Source of the DNA: Acidobacteriota bacterium
GTDB lineage: Bacteria; Acidobacteriota; Blastocatellia; Pyrinomonadales; Pyrinomonadaceae
Direction of reading: 5' to 3'
DNA length: 64,000 nucleotides
Assembly (NCBI GenBank): GCA_018269075.1
Contig: JAFDVJ010000032.1
Location: 1 to 64,000 of the forward strand
Under the pieces are notes generated by a model, which was not told the origin of the DNA, searched no databases, and saw only the letters and a list, made by a program, of their open reading frames with translations. This document shows, piece after piece, positions 18,321-25,654 of the stretch; within the stretch, counting starts at the first letter, position 1; each line of letters begins with the position of its first letter. Both the position numbers and the translations under genes were made by a program.

Positions 18321-19979
18321 CTATTTCGCCCGGTAAACCACCTTCCCGTCGACGACCGTCGTCAACACCCTGACATCGCGGATCTTCACCGGATCGATCG
18401 CGAAAATATCGTCCGACAGCACGACGAAGTCGGCGAGCTTGCCTTTCGTCAGCGTGCCCTTTTCGGTTTCCTGAAATTCCGCGTAGGCCGAGCCGTAAGT
18501 GTAGGCGCGCACCGCTTCCTCGACCGTGATCTTCTGTTCGGGAATCCAGCCGTTCGGGTTTTTGTCGTCGAGCGTCCGGCGCGTCGCGGCGGCGTAGATG
18601 CCGAACATCGGGTTGAGCGGCGCGACGAACCAGTCGGTGCCGAAGGCGAGCGTCGCGCCGGCGTCCAAAAGACTGCGAAACGCATAGGTTCCTTTCAGAC
18701 GCTTTTCGTCGAGCCGCTTCCACGCCCAGCGGCCGTCGTCGATGCAGTGATACGGCTGCATCGAAGCGATCACGCGGTCGGCGGCGAAGCGTTTGATCAA
18801 TCCCTCGTTGAGATGCTGCGCGTGCTCGATCCGAAACCGCCGGTCGCGCGCGCCGTCTTCCCGCGCGACGCGTTCGTAGATCTTCAGGATCTCGTCGTTG
18901 GCGCGGTCGCCGATCGCGTGGATCATCACCTGGAGGTCGTTCTGGTCGGCGTTTTTGACCTTCTCGTACATATTCGGCATCTCGTCGGCGGCGAGCCCGT
19001 AAGAACCGGGCGCGTCGAGATACGGCTCGTAAAACCACGCGGTCGTCGAACCTAACGAACCGTCGGCGAATCCCTTCAATCCGCCGACCCGGAGCATCGC
19101 GCCGCCGAACGCGCGACGGATGCCGGCGCGCTGCCAGCGCTGCCAGTCGGAAAGCGTCGAAACGGCGTAAACGCGCGTCTTGAGCCGACCCTGCCGGAGC
19201 AGTTCCTGATAGACGCCGACGTCCGTCCCCGCCGACATATCCTGCACGCTCGTGACGCCCAGTGAAGCGGCGTAATCGGTCGCGGCCTGCAGATACTCGG
19301 TCTTTTCGGCGAACGAGAAATCGGGGATCACGCGGTAGATGTAGCCCATCGCCGAGTCCTTGAAGACGCCGGTCGGATTGCCCGCCGCGTCGCGGACGAT
19401 CTCGCCGCCGGCGACGTCCTTCGTCTCCCGGTCGACTTTCGCGAGCTTCATCGCGAGCGAATTGGCGAGCGCCATATGGCCGTCGAGCCGGTTGATGAAG
19501 ACCGGGTTGTCGGGCGTCGCGGCGTCGATCATCGCGGCCGTCGGGAGCGCGTTCGGCGTCCAGTTTTCGTGATCCCAGTTGCCGTTCTGAATCCAGCGGC
19601 CCTTCGGCAGCCCGGCCGCGAATTTGCGGATCCGCTCGACGAATTCGGCGGGCGTTTTCGCGTCGCGCAGATCGACCGACGAGAGGCCCGCGCCGCCGTC
19701 GAGAAAATGGACGTGCGCGTCGTTAAAACCGGGCAGCACGAGCCGTCCGCCGGCGTCGAGCGTCTCGGTGTTCGGGCCGATCAATTGTCTGATCTCCTCG
19801 TTCGCGCCGAGCGCCGCGATCCGGCCGCCGACGACGGCGAACGCCGCGGCGCGCGGGCGGGCCGCGTCCATCGTCCGCACGTTGGCGTTGACGACGACCA
19901 GATCGGCTTTCAGCTCGACGGCGAAAAGATTGGTCCACAAAAGGAAGTTCAGTAAAACGACGGAGATCACGGTTTTCAT
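18321..19979 (-). CDS. YtcJ-like metal-dependent amidohydrolase
   Basis: 552 residues from ATG 19979, which opens a signal peptide ([20 protein letters not shown]); an upstream in-frame start at 20054 would bury it. Metal and catalytic motifs are complete: [28 protein letters not shown] and [12 protein letters not shown]. YtcJ-like enzymes are exported or cytoplasmic amidohydrolases of broad and mostly undefined specificity. With the shorter copy just downstream it forms a tandem paralogous pair on the minus strand. Confidence 0.93.
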   Translation of the reverse strand: MKTVISVVLLNFLLWTNLFAVELKADLVVVNANVRTMDAARPRAAAFAVVGGRIAALGANEEIRQLIGPNTETLDAGGRLVLPGFNDAHVHFLDGGAGLSSVDLRDAKTPAEFVERIRKFAAGLPKGRWIQNGNWDHENWTPNALPTAAMIDAATPDNPVFINRLDGHMALANSLAMKLAKVDRETKDVAGGEIVRDAAGNPTGVFKDSAMGYIYRVIPDFSFAEKTEYLQAATDYAASLGVTSVQDMSAGTDVGVYQELLRQGRLKTRVYAVSTLSDWQRWQRAGIRRAFGGAMLRVGGLKGFADGSLGSTTAWFYEPYLDAPGSYGLAADEMPNMYEKVKNADQNDLQVMIHAIGDRANDEILKIYERVAREDGARDRRFRIEHAQHLNEGLIKRFAADRVIASMQPYHCIDDGRWAWKRLDEKRLKGTYAFRSLLDAGATLAFGTDWFVAPLNPMFGIYAAATRRTLDDKNPNGWIPEQKITVEEAVRAYTYGSAYAEFQETEKGTLTKGKLADFVVLSDDIFAIDPVKIRDVRVLTTVVDGKVVYRAK

Positions 19980-20093
19980 AATTTCGGTTTGTTGAAAAAA
20001 ATCGGAACGGGCGACGGAAACTCGATGATAACCGATTGCGCGCGGTTTATCCATCTATCCGCCGCCCGCGATTTTCGCGAAATCCGCCGGCGC

Positions 20094-21047
20094 TCAGTTG
20101 CGCGTGTAGTCGTAGGTGATCACCCGTTCAAAATCGACGGCCCGTCCGTTTTCCTCGGCCGGCAGAAATTTCGTCCGGAGGATCGAAAAGAACGCGAGCC
20201 GGTTGAGCCCGCCGGGAAGACCCGCGACGAGCAGGATCTTCGAGACGCGGCCTTCTTTCGAATACGTCACCTTAAAGCGCATCACGCCTTTCGTGCGCGC
20301 TTCACGGGCCGTAAATGTGATTCCCGGCTGCGGGACGAACAGCACGAAAGGCGTGCCCGGCGCGCCGTTCTCGTATTTCGGCGGATCGGGCAGCGCGGCG
20401 GCTTCTTTTTTCGTCAGTTCGCCGCCGATTTCGTCGATCCGCAGCGGGTTGAACGTCGAGATTTTGACGGGCCGTTCGCCGGCCGGCCGGACGCCGAGCC
20501 GGAGCGAGTCGAGAAACCGGCCGGCGGCGGCGCTCGCGGGGCCGCGGTTCCAGACCGTGACGACGTAATAATGGGTTTTCGAAGCGATGAAGCGGACTTC
20601 GAAATTGACGTTCTCGGTCAGTTTGCGAACCTTTTCGTAACTGCGGTCGAATTCGCCCCGGCGGATCGTAAAGTCTTTGACGTCGGTCTTGATCTTCGAG
20701 ATGTCGAGACCGGTGTAGGGCAGAAACGCGTCGATAAACCCCTTCGGGTTCGCCGTCCGGTAAATCTCGACGCTCATATAGGTTCCGTCGACCGCCGCGG
20801 TGAGCATCTGCATTTCTTTGAGCTCGGAGACGCCGCTGATCGGATGAGTGAAAAAGAAGCCGTCGCGGTCGGCGAAGTAAACCGGCTCGCCGGGCATTTC
20901 GACCGAGAATTCGCCGTCGTCGCTTTCGACGCGGACCCATTCGCTCGCGGGCGGGGCGGTTTTCGTTTGATCCTGCGAAAAGACGGAAGCCTGAATAACG
21001 AGAGCCAGCCCGAGGCTCGCCAGAAAGAAAAATAGTTTTTTGTTCAT
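20094..21047 (-). CDS. Secreted protein with TonB-C-like C-terminal domain
   Basis: 317 residues. Signal peptide (LFFFLASLGLALVIQASVFS), a central domain resembling the DUF1795/PsbP-like segment of exported Blastocatellia proteins (WVRVESDDGEFSVEMPGEPV), and a C-terminal domain (TKGVMRFKVTYSKEGRVSKI, FSILRTKFLPAEENGRAVDF) with the beta-alpha-beta pattern of TonB C-termini. There is no N-terminal membrane anchor plus Pro-rich spanner, so a classical TonB role is unlikely. Function unknown. Confidence 0.75.
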   Translation of the reverse strand: MNKKLFFFLASLGLALVIQASVFSQDQTKTAPPASEWVRVESDDGEFSVEMPGEPVYFADRDGFFFTHPISGVSELKEMQMLTAAVDGTYMSVEIYRTANPKGFIDAFLPYTGLDISKIKTDVKDFTIRRGEFDRSYEKVRKLTENVNFEVRFIASKTHYYVVTVWNRGPASAAAGRFLDSLRLGVRPAGERPVKISTFNPLRIDEIGGELTKKEAAALPDPPKYENGAPGTPFVLFVPQPGITFTAREARTKGVMRFKVTYSKEGRVSKILLVAGLPGGLNRLAFFSILRTKFLPAEENGRAVDFERVITYDYTRN

Positions 21048-21256
21048 AGAGTAGTGTTTGTTGAGATCGATTTGCTGTTTGACGGGTTTGTTCCCTGTCG
21101 ATTTATTGATTTCGTTTCCGTTCGAACCCGATTTTCCGGTTTCGAAGCATTTGGTTTCGAACGAAAGCCCGCTCGACCCGTTCTTTTACCGTCAGCCATA
21201 GCGGACGGCGATTCATAAATATCTTGATTCACGGCGCCGCCGCCGGATCTCGGATC

Positions 21257-21540
21257 CGCAACGGCGGATGTTAAGTCCGAAACCCGGGAGTTCGATTTCG
21301 AAGCCGCGGAACTTGAATTCCGCGCTCCGGATCGTAAATCCGCCGTTGCGGAATTCGATTCCCGGCCGCCGGATTTAAATTCCGCGATTTCGGAATCGAA
21401 ATCCGGCTTGCGGGAATTCAATTCCGCGACTTGGGAATCGAATTCCGCGATTTCGGAATCGAATTCCGCGACCTGGAAATTGAATTCCTCGATTGGGGAA
21501 TTCAATTCCGTGACTTGGGAATCGAATTCCGCGCGGCGCG
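21257..21540. repeat. 21-bp tandem repeat array 2 (CGACTT core, GAATTC palindromes)
   Basis: CCG starts recur at 21361, 21382, 21403, 21424, 21445, 21466, 21487, 21508 and 21529, with a weaker series back to about 21298. Unit about CCGCGACTTGGGAATCGAAT plus T; many units contain the palindrome GGAATCGAATTCC. Long open frames in both directions (7-residue periodic) arise because 21 is a multiple of three; no independent sign of a gene is present in 21048-21614. Confidence 0.92.
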
Positions 21541-21614
21541 GATCGACCGCGCTCGTTCGGGCGACGTCTTTTCGATCCGCGGAACCGTGCGCCGAAAGTC
21601 GAATTTTTCGTCCG

Positions 21615-22454
21615 TCACCAGCCGGTGACTAAAAGATTCTGCGCGGATTTGAATCCGATTCGCTGGTATTTGGCGTAGGCCGCGGCGGCGCGGTCGCGGA
21701 TCTGTTCGGCGGATTCGTCGCGGACCCAGCCTTCGAGCGCGTCGTGCAGGATGTAGGATTCGGGCGCCATCAGATTCGATGTCCAGAGCAGCGGCCGCGC
21801 CGACGTTTTCTTGAGCGGTCCGGCGAAATAGCGGCGGCTCGCGCAGGCCAGCACGACCGCGTCGCGCGGGTCGTCGTCGCGTTTTTCGGGCTGGTTTTCG
21901 AGCTCGAAATCCATCAGGCCGTTATGTCCGACGAAGGCGACGAGGTCGGCGCTGCCGCCGATCTGGAGCGTCAGACTGCCGGCCGCGACGTTTTCGCGCC
22001 GCGCGCCCGCGACCGCCGCGAAGAAATCGCCGACCGTCTCGCGCATCTTGCTCCCCTGATAGGCGTCGGCGACGAGATAGACGCCGGTCGCTCGATGTTT
22101 GAAGACGATCCGCCGGAGCACGTTCGGCTTCGGGTTTTCAAACTCGGCGAGCTTTTCCCAGCTCGCGGATTTTGAAAAATAAGTGCGGACGCCGTAGCCC
22201 GCGCCCCAGTAGAGATTCTTTTCGGGATCGTCGCCGTTGCCGAGAAACGCCGGCACCGGCACGATGCCCTGATGCTCGTTGTCGCAGAGCGCGACGAGCA
22301 CGTAAACGACGCGGCCGGGATTCTTGATTTTGGGAACGTCGGGCATTTCAGAAACCGGCGGGGCGGTCGGCGTCGCGGCGGGCGGCTGCGCTTTCGTGCA
22401 ACCCGTCAGCCAGAAAAGCGAAACTAAGCAGACGACGGCGAATTTGTTTGACAT
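21615..22454 (-). CDS. Lipoprotein with possible caspase-like (clan CD) His/Cys pair
   Basis: 279 residues. Lipobox LTGC gives a lipidated Cys19, then a Pro-rich spacer. The core has hydrophobic strand-His (ADLVAFVGHNGLMDF, His177-Asn-Gly) and hydrophobic strand-Ala-Cys (DAVVLACASRRYF, Cys204), the order and setting of the catalytic dyad in caspase, legumain and gingipain-type clan CD peptidases. Downstream LLWTSNLMAPESYILHDAL would be the following strand and helix. The match is by eye and the family is not known to me; it could be a non-peptidase. It is divergent from the next gene by 46 bases. Confidence 0.7.
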   Translation of the reverse strand: MSNKFAVVCLVSLFWLTGCTKAQPPAATPTAPPVSEMPDVPKIKNPGRVVYVLVALCDNEHQGIVPVPAFLGNGDDPEKNLYWGAGYGVRTYFSKSASWEKLAEFENPKPNVLRRIVFKHRATGVYLVADAYQGSKMRETVGDFFAAVAGARRENVAAGSLTLQIGGSADLVAFVGHNGLMDFELENQPEKRDDDPRDAVVLACASRRYFAGPLKKTSARPLLWTSNLMAPESYILHDALEGWVRDESAEQIRDRAAAAYAKYQRIGFKSAQNLLVTGW

Positions 22455-22500
22455 TGCGGTACCTCTTTGCGCAAACTTCTATTCGACGTCGATTATAGCA

Positions 22501-23028
22501 ATGAAGGAAAAGTTCATCCAAAGCGCGGGGCTTCTTTTGACGGTCGTTTACGGCGGTTTTATTCTCTGGCTCTACTGGGCCGCGCCGAAGGATCTCGGCG
22601 ACGTTACGACGAAGGCCAAAGAGACGATCGAGAACACGACGACGAAGACCGAGGTTTTGATCGGCACCTACGAGGTCGATCCGGCGCTCTTCGGCGACGG
22701 CCTGAAGTCTTTCCGGGCGGACAATTTCGTCGCCGCGCGCGACGCCTTTCTGCGCGCCGATCCCGAGCGGCGCGACGCGAAGACGCAGTTTTACATCGCT
22801 TACAGCTATTACCGGCAGGGCTGGGGCCGCGTTTACAGCGACGACGAATTATTTAAAAAAGGGCTCGACGAAACCGCGCGCGTGACGGCGATCGACAAAA
22901 ACTTCAAGTCCGACGACGCCGATCTGAAGATGAAGACGCCGGCCGAATTGAAAAACGAGTTCGAGGAAGGCCTGCGCGTGACGGCGAGCGATTTCAATCC
23001 CCTGAAGCTGACGCGGGAACGGAAATGA
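22501..23028 (+). CDS. Membrane-anchored TPR-like protein
   Basis: 175 residues. N-terminal membrane anchor (SAGLLLTVVYGGFILWLYWA), a Thr/Lys-rich helical stretch, and a TPR-like helical pair (FRADNFVAARDAFLRADPER, TQFYIAYSYYRQGWGRVY). The stop codon overlaps the start of the next gene (ATGA), so the two are probably coupled and may form one membrane complex. Family not recognised. Confidence 0.75.
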   Translation: MKEKFIQSAGLLLTVVYGGFILWLYWAAPKDLGDVTTKAKETIENTTTKTEVLIGTYEVDPALFGDGLKSFRADNFVAARDAFLRADPERRDAKTQFYIAYSYYRQGWGRVYSDDELFKKGLDETARVTAIDKNFKSDDADLKMKTPAELKNEFEEGLRVTASDFNPLKLTRERK

Positions 23029-23882
23029 TGCGAGAAGAGGAGAAGATCGGAAGAGAAGAGGAGAAGGGGAGAAGGGGAGAAGAGGAGATCTTTTTCCCGC
23101 CGGTCGTCGACGGCGAGCTTCTGGAGGCCGCGCCGGTCGGGGTGATCGTCGTCGATGACGAAGAGCCGACCGCCGTCGCGCCGCGCGTCAAAGATCGAAG
23201 TTTGAAGATCGAAGATCGAAGATCGAAGACCGAAGATCGAAGACCGAATTCGCAGGCGGCGCTCCGCAATTATCTTTTTCTGCCGTTCGTCTTTCTGACC
23301 GTCGCGCTGCTCGGCGGGCTGCGGCTCTCGTCGGCCGACGCGGCGTTCGTCTTCTGGCGGCCGGCGCTCTTTTGTCTGATCGCGGCGGCGATCCTGCTCG
23401 TTTTGTTTTTCCGCGCGCGGCTGATCCGTTTCGAGGATTGGTTTTCCGAGGATTTTCCGACGCTCCGGAATCTCGCGAACGGCGCGGTTCTGATCACGCT
23501 CTTCGCGGCGTCGGCGCAGGTCTTCAACGCGCTGCTGCCCGAACAGGGCCTGCCGTTCTGGGTCTTCGCGTTCTGTTTTTTCTGGACGCTCTGGAACAAT
23601 CTGTTCGCCGACTTCGAGACGAAAAAACTGCTTCAGAGTCTCGGCGCGATGTTCGGCCTCGCGTTCGTCGTCAAATATCTGATCCTCGCGAACCTCGCCG
23701 CGCCGGCCGCCGACAGCTGGTGGCAGGGAATTCTTCAGAATCCGACCAAAGAAGGCCTGACGTGGCTCCTCGATCTGCCGCGCTTTTCCGCCGGCACCGG
23801 CTACATCCAGTTTTTCACGGTCGTCTTCTACCTGCTCGGCCTGTTTCTCTTTCCGGCCGGTGCGCGGGCAAAGGAGAATTAA
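23025..23882 (+). CDS. Multi-pass membrane protein with repeat-derived N terminus
   Basis: 285 residues. The first about 85 residues are low complexity and charged; they are encoded by two simple repeats, GAGAAGAGG-like units at 23028-23090 and GATCGAA 7-mers at 23190-23250. The rest has about six membrane helices (YLFLPFVFLTVALLGGLRL, ALFCLIAAAILLVLFF, VFAFCFFWTLWNNLF, IQFFTVVFYLLGLFLF). ATG 23025 overlaps the upstream stop. Function unknown. The repeat segments are in frame and leave the membrane domain intact. Confidence 0.75.
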   Translation: MMREEEKIGREEEKGRRGEEEIFFPPVVDGELLEAAPVGVIVVDDEEPTAVAPRVKDRSLKIEDRRSKTEDRRPNSQAALRNYLFLPFVFLTVALLGGLRLSSADAAFVFWRPALFCLIAAAILLVLFFRARLIRFEDWFSEDFPTLRNLANGAVLITLFAASAQVFNALLPEQGLPFWVFAFCFFWTLWNNLFADFETKKLLQSLGAMFGLAFVVKYLILANLAAPAADSWWQGILQNPTKEGLTWLLDLPRFSAGTGYIQFFTVVFYLLGLFLFPAGARAKEN

Positions 23883-23888
23883 CGCGAT

Positions 23889-24047
23889 TTTTAACGCGAA
23901 GACGCGAAGGCGCGGAGACGCGAAGGGATTTTTCAGGGCGTTTCGGGCCGAAATTGTTTCATAGACCGGCGCGGTATTTTCTCCACAAAAGCTTTTAACC
24001 AAAAAAATCTTCGCGTCTCCGCGTCTTCGCGCCTTCGCGTTGAAAAT
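23889..24047. repeat. Foldback repeat, CGCGAAGGCGC type, copy 3
   Basis: TTTTAACGCGAAGACGCGAA at the left and TTCGCGCCTTCGCGTTGAAA at the right form inverted arms of about 38 bp around a loop of about 80 bases. It lies between two convergent genes and could end transcription both ways. Confidence 0.85.
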
Positions 24048-24058
24048 CAAGTTAAAAA

Positions 24059-25555
24059 TCAATCGATCAGTTCGCCGATCTCCTTCTGGAGCGTTTCGCG
24101 TTCGAGCAGCAGTCTTAAAAAGAGCGCGCGCTGGCGGAAGAGGAGCCAGGCGGAGCGGAGCCAGACCGTCAGGTCGATCAGCGTTTCCGACGAGCGGAGC
24201 GCGACGTAGCCGCAGAGAATCGCGAGCGGGATCGAGAGCAGCGCCCACTGCCAGCCGAAAAAATAGAGGACGACGAGCGCCGTGACGAGCCACGTCAGCG
24301 GCATCAACAGCATCGCCGCGAGAATTTTGTAGGTCGAGCCGGCGGCGTCCGCGCCGTGCGTCTTGAACAATAATCCGACGAAGTTCGAAAAGACGAACGC
24401 CGGCGAATGGAGAAACGCGCCGGCGATCGCGAGCGGCGCGAGCAGCGCGATCAAAAACAGCCGCAAAACGAGATAACGAAAGACGTACCACGTCGGATGC
24501 TGGAGCACCGAAAGGCTCGCGGCCGTCACGCCCGAGGTTTTCAGGTCGTTTTCGTAAGCCGCGATCTTTTCGCCGAGCGCGCGCCTGCGCTCGGGATCGT
24601 GACGGCCGAGCAGCTCGTATTTTTCGGCTAAATTCTGCAGCCGCCGGAACGACTGCGTGAGCGTCTGCTTGAACAGCAGGTTGTTGTAAACGGACGAAAA
24701 AAGCGCCTCGGCCTTCAAAACCGCGTCGAGCTCGGCCTCGGTGTCGAGATTCAGGGTCGCGCGCCGCAATGCTTTTTCGATCTTTCCGGTCAGCTCCCGG
24801 ACGGCTTCCTTCGGCGGCTCGCCGTTCTCGTCCAGCGCGACCGGCGCGACGTCCAGAATCTCGCCGTAACGAATCAAAACCTCGCTCCGAAACGCCGTCT
24901 TCGAAGTATAAAAAAGCCCGACCGCCATAATCTTCAACCCGATATCGTTCGTCCTGTTTTCGCTGGTCAAGCTGTTTCTCTCCTCTTCTCCTTTTCTCCT
25001 CTTCTCCTCTTCTCCTTCCTCGACGCTAAGCGCCCCGAGCGCAATTCGCGCCGCGCCGGTCTTGATCGGCTTGAGCTTGGTTTCGTCGTGCGAGAGGCCT
25101 TCGGGAAAGATCGCGATGCAGCGGTTCTGCGCGAGCAATTCGCGGCAGCGGCGAAAGGTTTCGAGATTTTTCGCCATCTCGCCGTCCGCGTCGATCCGGC
25201 GGTAGACCGGCAGCGCTTCGAGCGCGCGCACTATCCGGCCGCCGACCGGAATCCGGAAGAGCGTCGATTTCGCGAGAAACGAGACGCGGCGCGGAAGACT
25301 GACGAAGATCAGCGCCGGGTCGATCAGGCCGTTCGGGTGATTGAGGACGAAGATCAGCGGCTCGTCGAGCGGGACGCGTTCGACGTCGACCGTTTCGATC
25401 CGCCGGAAAAAAAGCCGCAGCGCGATGCTGATCGCGGCGTGGAGCAGCTGCCGCAGAATCGAGCCTTTCCCGAGAAAGACCATATCCCGCCAGCGCAGGG
25501 TTTTGGCGGTTTCATAAGCCTCGGAAGATGTCATTTTTTCTGTGCTTTCCGTCAA
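24059..25555 (-). CDS. PlsC-type glycerolipid acyltransferase with membrane C-terminal domain
   Basis: 498 residues. Acyltransferase motifs: FVLNHPNGLIDPA (block I, HX5D form as in Gpt2-type enzymes), YRRIDADG region, and FPEGLSHDETKL (block III). The C-terminal half has helical and membrane segments (YLVLRLFLIALLAPLAIAGA, LLMPLTWLVTALVVLYFF). Members transfer acyl chains to glycerol-3-phosphate or related acceptors at the membrane. A Glu/Lys/Arg-rich insert of about 25 residues (EEGEEEKRRKGEEER) is encoded by a TCTCCTCTT-type repeat at 24972-25018. The start could instead be ATG 25534. Confidence 0.88.
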   Translation of the reverse strand: MTESTEKMTSSEAYETAKTLRWRDMVFLGKGSILRQLLHAAISIALRLFFRRIETVDVERVPLDEPLIFVLNHPNGLIDPALIFVSLPRRVSFLAKSTLFRIPVGGRIVRALEALPVYRRIDADGEMAKNLETFRRCRELLAQNRCIAIFPEGLSHDETKLKPIKTGAARIALGALSVEEGEEEKRRKGEEERNSLTSENRTNDIGLKIMAVGLFYTSKTAFRSEVLIRYGEILDVAPVALDENGEPPKEAVRELTGKIEKALRRATLNLDTEAELDAVLKAEALFSSVYNNLLFKQTLTQSFRRLQNLAEKYELLGRHDPERRRALGEKIAAYENDLKTSGVTAASLSVLQHPTWYVFRYLVLRLFLIALLAPLAIAGAFLHSPAFVFSNFVGLLFKTHGADAAGSTYKILAAMLLMPLTWLVTALVVLYFFGWQWALLSIPLAILCGYVALRSSETLIDLTVWLRSAWLLFRQRALFLRLLLERETLQKEIGELID

Positions 25556-25654
25556 TTCGATGTCAAAGGGCTCTGATCGATTTCGGTCTCCGGCCGGCCG
25601 CGAAATCGGTTGTTTCTCGGAATACCGGTTTCTTTCCGAAGCCGGACGTCCCGG

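Noticed and set aside
21044-21505. Open frame giving a 153-residue protein with a 7-residue repeat (EFDSEIA-type)
   Set aside because: It is produced by the 21-bp DNA repeat, which keeps frames open on both strands. There is no ribosome site or non-repeat domain.
22833-24491. 552-residue minus-strand frame over the membrane-protein gene and repeats
   Set aside because: Arg-rich shadow that crosses a foldback. The plus-strand frame encodes membrane helices.
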